From JANMAT01 sp031359995 (GTDB lineage: Bacteria; Actinomycetota; Acidimicrobiia; Acidimicrobiales; Ilumatobacteraceae), in the NCBI GenBank assembly GCA_031359995.1, contig JANMAT010000076.1, positions 1 through 28,139 on the forward strand: a stretch of DNA of 28,139 nucleotides, written 5' to 3'. Under the pieces are notes generated by a model. The model did not search any database and was not told the origin of the DNA. It saw nothing but the letters and a program-made list of their open reading frames with translations. Position 1 is the first letter of the stretch, and every line of letters starts with the position of its first letter. This document shows positions 23,310 through 28,139 of this stretch, in pieces. The translations under genes and the position numbers were made by a program.

Positions 23310-23735
23310 ATGGCCAGCAAGCAGGACAAACTCGACCACCTTCGCAACGTTGCCCTGTTCTCGGGGTGCGCGGCCAAGGACCTCGCCAAGATCGCCCGTG
23401 CCGCCGACGAGATCACCGTCCCGGTCGGGCACATCATCTGTGATCAGGGTCAGATGGGCCGGGAGGCCTTCGTGATCCGCACCGGGTCGGCCACCGTGCG
23501 CCGCAACGGCAAGAAGGTCACGACCCTCGGCCCGGGCGCCGTCGTGGGCGAGCTGTCGCTCCTCGACCGGGGTCCCCGAACCGCCACGGTCACGGCCGAC
23601 ACCGAGTGCGAGCTGCTCGTGATCGACCAGCGCCACTTCGCCGGGGTCCTCCAGGACGTCCCCACCCTGGCCGCCAAGATCATGGCGGTCCTGGCCGGGC
23701 GCATCCGGGACTTCGATCGCACGATCTACGGCTGA
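23310..23735 (+). CDS. Stand-alone cyclic-nucleotide-binding domain protein
   Basis: This 141-residue protein is a single cNMP-binding (Crp-like) beta-barrel with no DNA-binding domain. The N-terminal helix (LRNVALFSGCAAKDLAKIAR) is the usual lead-in; GHIICDQGQMGREAFVIRTG and the phosphate-binding cassette VVGELSLLDRGPRTATV follow, the latter with the Gly-Glu and Arg needed to hold the cyclic phosphate. A short C-helix ends the protein. It may bind cAMP or cGMP and act through protein contact. Its stop lies 16 bp before the EtfD-like reductase, so the two are probably co-expressed, suggesting control of, or a partner role in, that electron-transfer step. Confidence 0.9.
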   Translation: MASKQDKLDHLRNVALFSGCAAKDLAKIARAADEITVPVGHIICDQGQMGREAFVIRTGSATVRRNGKKVTTLGPGAVVGELSLLDRGPRTATVTADTECELLVIDQRHFAGVLQDVPTLAAKIMAVLAGRIRDFDRTIYG

Positions 23736-23751
23736 GTAACGTCGGGGGGTG

Positions 23752-26307
23752 ATGCACACCGACGCCTCCGACTCACCCGCTGCCGACACCGGTCCCAAGC
23801 GCGTCAAGCCCCACCAGGTCGTCATCGGCCTCGGCGTGGGCATGGCGCTGTTCACCGCCGCGTCGGGCCTGGTCCCGCAGTTCACCAAGTGGCACGACAC
23901 GTCCAAGGTGTCGCGCGAGGTGTTCGGCGGCATCCCGGGCGCCCTGCAGATCATGTTCTACACGGTGATCCCCGTGCTGCTGGCCTACGGGGCGTTCATC
24001 TTCGCCCAGCGGGTGCGCAACTGGGAGCGGGGCGGGCCCGACAACCGGTCCACCACCACCCGCAACGTGAAGCGGCGCATGAAGGACTTCCGCGCCGGCG
24101 TCTACATGAAGACGCTGCTGCGCGACCCGGCGGCCGGCGTCATGCACTCGATGATCTACTTCGGGTTCCTGTTGCTGCTCGGGGTCACCACGGTGCTCGA
24201 GGTCGACCACCAGTTGCCCGAGGGCCTGAAGTTCCTGCACGGCCGCACCTACATGGCCTACGCCGCGGTGGGCGACGGCGCCGGTCTGGTGTTCCTGGGC
24301 GGCATCGTGTGGGCCGCGGTGCGCCGCTACATCCAGCGGCCCTACCGCATCCGCATCAAGTCGAAGCCCGAGCACGCCATCATCCTCGGCGTCTTCGGGT
24401 TGATCGGTGTCTCGGGGTTCGCGGCCGAGATGTTCCGCATCGCCGAGCAGGGCCGGCCCGGGTTCGAGAAGTGGAGCTTCGTCGGCTACCCGCTGTCGGG
24501 TCTCGTCGACGGGCTGGCCGAGAGCACCCTGCGCACGTGGCACCAGATCTCGTGGGTCGGTCACGTCCTCGCGTTCGCCGCGTTCCTGATCATGCTGCCG
24601 CTCACCATGCTGCGCCACATGCTCACCAGCCCGCTGAACATGTACCTGCGCGACAGGGAGCGCCCGAAGGGCGCCATGAAGGCCATGCCCAACCTGGCCG
24701 AGACCGAGCTGGAGACGTTCGGTGCGTCGGTGGTCGAGGACTTCACCTGGAAGCAGCTCATGGACACCGACGCCTGCACCATGTGCGGCCGCTGCACGGC
24801 CGTGTGCCCGGCCCACGCCACGGGCAAGCCGCTCGACCCGCGCGAGATCGTGCTGAAGACCGGTGAGGTCATGGCGGCCACGGCCACCCACGCCCACGTG
24901 ACCCCGCCGATCGGGGTCGACCGGGAGATCACCATCTCGGCCAACTCGCTGTTCGAGCGGATCACGTCCGAGGAGATCTGGGCCTGCACCACGTGCAAGG
25001 CCTGCGACGAGAACTGCCCGGTGAACATCGAGATCCTCGACAAGATCCTCGACATGCGGCGCTACAAGTCGCTGATGGAGTCCGACTTCCCGGCCGAGCT
25101 CGGCAACGCCTACCGGGCCATGGAGAACCAGGGCAACCCGTGGGGCATCGACCAGGGCACCCGGGCCGACTGGGCCAAGGGGCTCGAGGTCGCCATCGTC
25201 GATCCGGGCCAGCCGCTCACGCAGGAGTACCTGTACTGGGTCGGCTGCGCCGGGTCGTTCGACGACAAGAACAAGAAGGTCACCCAGGCCATGGCCAAGC
25301 TGCTGAAGCGGGCCGGCATCGACGTGGCCATCCTGGGCCCGAGCGAGATGTGCACGGGCGACTCGGCCCGCCGGTCGGGCAACGAGTACCTGTTCCAGAT
25401 GCTGGCCATGCCCAACGTCGAGATGCTCAACGGCATGGGCGTGCGCAAGATCATCACCCAGTGCCCGCACTGCTTCAACACCCTGAAGAACGAGTACCCG
25501 CAGCTCGGCGGCCACTACGAGGTGATCCACCACAGCCAGTTGCTGGAGCAGCTGATCTCGTCGGGTCAGCTCGACGTGTCGACGGCCACGCTCGAGGAGC
25601 GCGTCACCTACCACGACAGCTGCTACCTCGGTCGCCACAACGACGTGTACCTGGCGCCCCGCCGGGTGATCGGCTCGCTGAAGGGCGTGGAGATCGTGGA
25701 GATGGGCCGCAACGGCACGAAGGGCATGTGCTGCGGCGCCGGCGGCGCCCGCATGTGGATGGAGGAGTCCATCGGCAAGAAGGTGAACGATGAGCGGGCC
25801 CAGGAGGCGATCTCCACCGGCGCGTCGCGCGTCGCCACCGCCTGCCCCTTCTGCTACATCATGCTCGACGACGGCGTGAAGGCGCAGGGGGTCGACGAGA
25901 GCTCGGTGAAGGTGGCCGACATCTCGATGCACCTGCTCGAGGCCATCGAGAACGGTGAGCGGCTCATGGGTGCGCCGGACGCGCCGCTGGCCGTGGCGAC
26001 GCCGCTGGCGTTCTCGTCGAACGGCGGGTCGGTGGCGGTGGCGGCCCCCGTCTCGGCGGGGCCCGACAACCTGAAGCTGATCGTCGGCGTGGGCCCGGCG
26101 CTGGAGCAGGTGCTGGTCGACGCCGGGGTGACCACCTTCGAGCAGATCGCCGGCATGACGCTGACCCAGCTGCAGGACATCACCCCCGACTTCCAGGACG
26201 CCCGCGTGGAACGCGAGGACTGGATCGGCCAGGCCCGGGCGTTGGCCGAGGCGAAGGCCGGCGGGGTCGACCCCGCCACCGTCGCCCGCGACGACCAGGT
26301 GAAGTAG
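23752..26307 (+). CDS. etfD: EtfD-like membrane iron-sulfur oxidoreductase with HhH tail
   Basis: This 851-residue protein has, in order, an N-terminal membrane part like the NarI/heterodisulfide-reductase cytochrome subunit (IMFYTVIPVLLAYGAFIFAQ; MIYFGFLLLLGVTTVLEV; helices to about residue 290), two 4Fe-4S motifs (CTMCGRCTAVCP and CTTCKACDENCP), and two CCG domains (YWVGCAGSFDD, CPHCFNTLKNEYP; YHDSCYLGRHNDVY, MCCGAGGARMW, ACPFCYIML). The layout matches mycobacterial EtfD (Rv0338c), which passes electrons from electron-transfer flavoprotein and acyl-CoA dehydrogenases to menaquinone during fatty-acid oxidation. The last ~75 residues form a helix-hairpin-helix region (LKLIVGVGPALEQVLVDAGV). 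ATG 23752 is preferred over the adjoining GTG 23749; a G-rich stretch is the only ribosome site. No etfAB genes are in the window. Confidence 0.9.
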   Translation: MHTDASDSPAADTGPKRVKPHQVVIGLGVGMALFTAASGLVPQFTKWHDTSKVSREVFGGIPGALQIMFYTVIPVLLAYGAFIFAQRVRNWERGGPDNRSTTTRNVKRRMKDFRAGVYMKTLLRDPAAGVMHSMIYFGFLLLLGVTTVLEVDHQLPEGLKFLHGRTYMAYAAVGDGAGLVFLGGIVWAAVRRYIQRPYRIRIKSKPEHAIILGVFGLIGVSGFAAEMFRIAEQGRPGFEKWSFVGYPLSGLVDGLAESTLRTWHQISWVGHVLAFAAFLIMLPLTMLRHMLTSPLNMYLRDRERPKGAMKAMPNLAETELETFGASVVEDFTWKQLMDTDACTMCGRCTAVCPAHATGKPLDPREIVLKTGEVMAATATHAHVTPPIGVDREITISANSLFERITSEEIWACTTCKACDENCPVNIEILDKILDMRRYKSLMESDFPAELGNAYRAMENQGNPWGIDQGTRADWAKGLEVAIVDPGQPLTQEYLYWVGCAGSFDDKNKKVTQAMAKLLKRAGIDVAILGPSEMCTGDSARRSGNEYLFQMLAMPNVEMLNGMGVRKIITQCPHCFNTLKNEYPQLGGHYEVIHHSQLLEQLISSGQLDVSTATLEERVTYHDSCYLGRHNDVYLAPRRVIGSLKGVEIVEMGRNGTKGMCCGAGGARMWMEESIGKKVNDERAQEAISTGASRVATACPFCYIMLDDGVKAQGVDESSVKVADISMHLLEAIENGERLMGAPDAPLAVATPLAFSSNGGSVAVAAPVSAGPDNLKLIVGVGPALEQVLVDAGVTTFEQIAGMTLTQLQDITPDFQDARVEREDWIGQARALAEAKAGGVDPATVARDDQVK

Positions 26308-26336
26308 CGCGGCCCGAACCCGGACCCGGGCGCTCG

Positions 26337-27347
26337 TCAGCCGATGACGTTGACGACCCGGAGCTCGACGACCTCGATGGGGGCGACCACGGTCTGGGTA
26401 CGGGGCGCGAACTCGAACACGCGGCCCGCAGCGATGGCGGTGACGTTGTAGGTGATGGCGATCGTCACCGTGCCGTCGCCCTTGGCCCGCGGCGTCCACA
26501 CGCAGTCCCGAGGAGCGAGCGGACGATCGGGCGGATCGAACCAGTTCGGCTCGGCCGTGAACCCCTCGGGCTCGCTCGGAAAGCGCGCACTGCCCCGCAC
26601 GTACCGTTGCGCGGCGACATCGCAGGCGACCGCGTGGCGGGCGTCGCCCTGGTCGACCGTGAACGCCAACACGGTCGGCCGCACGGTGAGCGTGACGTCC
26701 CAGCCGTTGACGATCTCGGGAGGCGTGGTCACCGACCGCCACGACTCCGGCGTGACCGCCAGCCACGCCGGGTTGTTCACCTTCAACCACCCGAGCGGCC
26801 CCGGTTCCGGGAGCGTCACCAGCTCCGGGGTCGGGAGCGTGATCTGCCGGGTTCGCCCCTCGACCCAGACGCGGATGTCGAGCAGCGGATCAGTGATGCG
26901 CACCTCGACCGGCCGAGCGCCGATCGAAGTCCTGTTCTTGCCGTCGGGGTGCATGCAGTCGACCCAGAAGAACCGTATCTCACCGTTGTAGTCGTGCATG
27001 TGCGCCAGGAAGAAGGCGTTGAGCGCCTTCACCTCGAACCAATCCATCTCCGGGATCGGGAGCCGAGGCACGATGATCGGCTCGGTCTCCCGGTAGCGCA
27101 GCGTGCCAGTCACCGCTTCTCCCGGGTACGTGCACTCGGCATCCTTTCCCGACGTTGCGAGGGCCGAACTCTTCGGTATGTCACATCGTGTGCGAGCCAT
27201 CGCGCCAAGACCCAGATCGACGCACGCCACCCGGTCCTGGACTACAGGCGGTTCGTCGAACGCGCTGCCCGCCGCTGCGGGCCGAGCCCCCACGGCAGCG
27301 CCGAGGAGCACCACAGCGGCGGAGACGATCAGCTTTCCGGATCGCAT
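26337..27347 (-). CDS. Secreted protein of unknown function
   Basis: This 336-residue protein starts with a signal peptide (RSGKLIVSAAVVLLGAAVGA, cleavage probably after AAA near residue 26) and has no further membrane segment, so it should be exported. The mature part is beta-rich with scattered Cys (CVDLGLG, TRCDIPK, ECTYPGEAV, VDCMHPDG, VACDVAAQ, RDCVWTPR) that may form disulfides, and Trp-Pro-rich loops (GPLGWLKVNNPAWLAVTPES). The family is not recognised. ATG 27347 overlaps the last 19 bases of the lipoprotein gene, so translation is coupled and both probably act together at the cell surface. Confidence 0.75.
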   Translation of the reverse strand: MRSGKLIVSAAVVLLGAAVGARPAAAGSAFDEPPVVQDRVACVDLGLGAMARTRCDIPKSSALATSGKDAECTYPGEAVTGTLRYRETEPIIVPRLPIPEMDWFEVKALNAFFLAHMHDYNGEIRFFWVDCMHPDGKNRTSIGARPVEVRITDPLLDIRVWVEGRTRQITLPTPELVTLPEPGPLGWLKVNNPAWLAVTPESWRSVTTPPEIVNGWDVTLTVRPTVLAFTVDQGDARHAVACDVAAQRYVRGSARFPSEPEGFTAEPNWFDPPDRPLAPRDCVWTPRAKGDGTVTIAITYNVTAIAAGRVFEFAPRTQTVVAPIEVVELRVVNVIG

Positions 27348-28057
27348 GGGCTCGTCAACTTCTGGAAGGCGCTGACGAACCAGGTGCCGCCGACCCGGCG
27401 CATCGTGGCCAGCATGTACACGGTCTTCACCTCGGCGGACTCTCCAACAACTGGTTGACCGCTGACTCGGTCGGCCCAGTAGCTCCCATCCCTACGGCAG
27501 TCCTGGATGATCTCCTCGTCCTCCGGCAGCTGCGCCTGGGTCGAACGCGGGTTGAGGCTCGTACCGAGGGAGGTGTTGAGGATCTCCCCACGATCGAAGT
27601 GGGCCTGTAGCGACGTACGAGCGTTGTCCCTGGACGGAGGGTTGACCAGCGCCAGGTACGAGTCCCAGTCGGGATTGTCGGGCGACTGACCGATCCTCAG
27701 ATCCTCGGCGGCAAACTTGCGATAGACCGGAATGATCTCGTCGATGTCTGGCCGGAGCGGAACGGTCACCTGACAGGTTCCAGGGCCGGTGAGCGTGCGG
27801 CAGTCGGGCAGCGTCGTCGTCCCGGTGACCGGCGCCGTGGTCGCCACCGTGGTGGGCGCGATCGAGATCGTTGTCGTCGACGTGCCGACGGTGGTGGCCC
27901 CGGTCGTCGTGGTGCCGGCGACGGCCGTAGTCGTCTCGCTCGACGGCGAGAGCGAAGGGCTCGTCGTGCCGGCGAGGCCGGACTGCTTGACGCTGTGACC
28001 GCCACACGCGGTCAAGGTCACGACTGCGCCGACCAGGACAACGCGCAGTACTCGCAT
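27329..28057 (-). CDS. Thr-rich-linker lipoprotein of unknown function
   Basis: This 242-residue protein is a predicted lipoprotein: the signal peptide VLRVVLVGAVVTLTAC ends in a lipobox with Cys18. A Thr/Ser/Val-rich low-complexity linker (about 29-82) follows, then a folded domain with CRTLTGPGTCQVTVP, IIPVYRKFAAEDLRIGQSP, IIQDCRRDGSYWADRV and GGTWFVSAFQKLTSPC. The last part looks like a small NTF2-like or secreted domain where residues such as WFVSAFQKL close the sheet, but I do not assign a family. ATG 28057 is preceded by GGGAGGTGAC. A possible -10 (TACGAT, 28091-28086) lies upstream. It overlaps the secreted protein gene by 19 bp. Confidence 0.8.
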   Translation of the reverse strand: MRVLRVVLVGAVVTLTACGGHSVKQSGLAGTTSPSLSPSSETTTAVAGTTTTGATTVGTSTTTISIAPTTVATTAPVTGTTTLPDCRTLTGPGTCQVTVPLRPDIDEIIPVYRKFAAEDLRIGQSPDNPDWDSYLALVNPPSRDNARTSLQAHFDRGEILNTSLGTSLNPRSTQAQLPEDEEIIQDCRRDGSYWADRVSGQPVVGESAEVKTVYMLATMRRVGGTWFVSAFQKLTSPCDPES

Positions 28058-28139
28058 GTGTCACCTCCCATCACCACGACACGAAATCGTAGGTCAGACC
28101 GTTTGCGTGATTTCCTCGTCATCAACGGTCGATTGACCC

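Noticed and set aside
23773..26790. Leftward open frame of about 1,000 codons antisense to the EtfD-like gene
   Set aside because: Composition (Arg/His/Gly/Val/Ala) and full overlap with a clear conserved gene mark it as a shadow.

Overview
This window is GC-rich bacterial chromosome, most likely from an actinobacterium. The clues are a dnaK-grpE-dnaJ-hspR operon under HAIR-type operators, an F420-dependent luciferase-like oxidoreductase, an EtfD-type membrane iron-sulfur reductase as in mycobacteria, a PII protein with the T-loop tyrosine next to an ammonium transporter, and frequent GTG starts. The gene content would suit the class Acidimicrobiia, but that placement is a guess. No tRNA, rRNA, insertion sequence or CRISPR array was seen.

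Bases 1-4240 are an accessory patch packed with toxin-antitoxin (TA) genes and gene wreckage. In order: the 3' end of an unknown gene; a solitary PIN toxin; a fossil MazE-MazF module (frame-broken antitoxin joined to the last ~25 residues of a toxin); an intact VapBC pair; a divergent CcdA-like antitoxin/PIN pair; a composite pseudogene (LuxR-type ATPase broken by a 14-bp tandem duplication, joined to pieces of an unrelated family); and an intact YoeB toxin whose YefM antitoxin survives only as a ~22-codon stump. Several deletions and indels can be read directly.

Bases 4270-9043 hold the heat-shock operon hspR-dnaJ-grpE-dnaK, transcribed leftward from a good promoter flanked by two HAIR-like sites. 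One of these sites contains the stop codon of an upstream 5-formyltetrahydrofolate cyclo-ligase gene. Bases 9137-11620 carry a phosphotriesterase-like lactonase gene followed by a tryptophanase gene and a long terminator hairpin. Bases 11840-12780 hold two small uncharacterised leftward genes and a frame-broken remnant. An LLM-class oxidoreductase and an M14 carboxypeptidase form a leftward pair (12785-15323). A phosphoglycerate mutase and a polyprenyl glycosylphosphotransferase for exopolysaccharide follow to the right (15383-17837) and end at a strong terminator.

Bases 17944-23201 are leftward: a DUF234-type ATPase with an apparently degraded nuclease motif, an alpha/beta hydrolase, and a nitrogen group made of an OmpR-like winged-helix regulator with a degenerate receiver, PII, and an Amt transporter with a signal peptide. 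To the right, a stand-alone cyclic-nucleotide-binding protein lies just before a large EtfD-like reductase with an unusual helix-hairpin-helix tail. The window ends with two overlapping genes for a Thr-rich lipoprotein and a secreted protein of unknown function.
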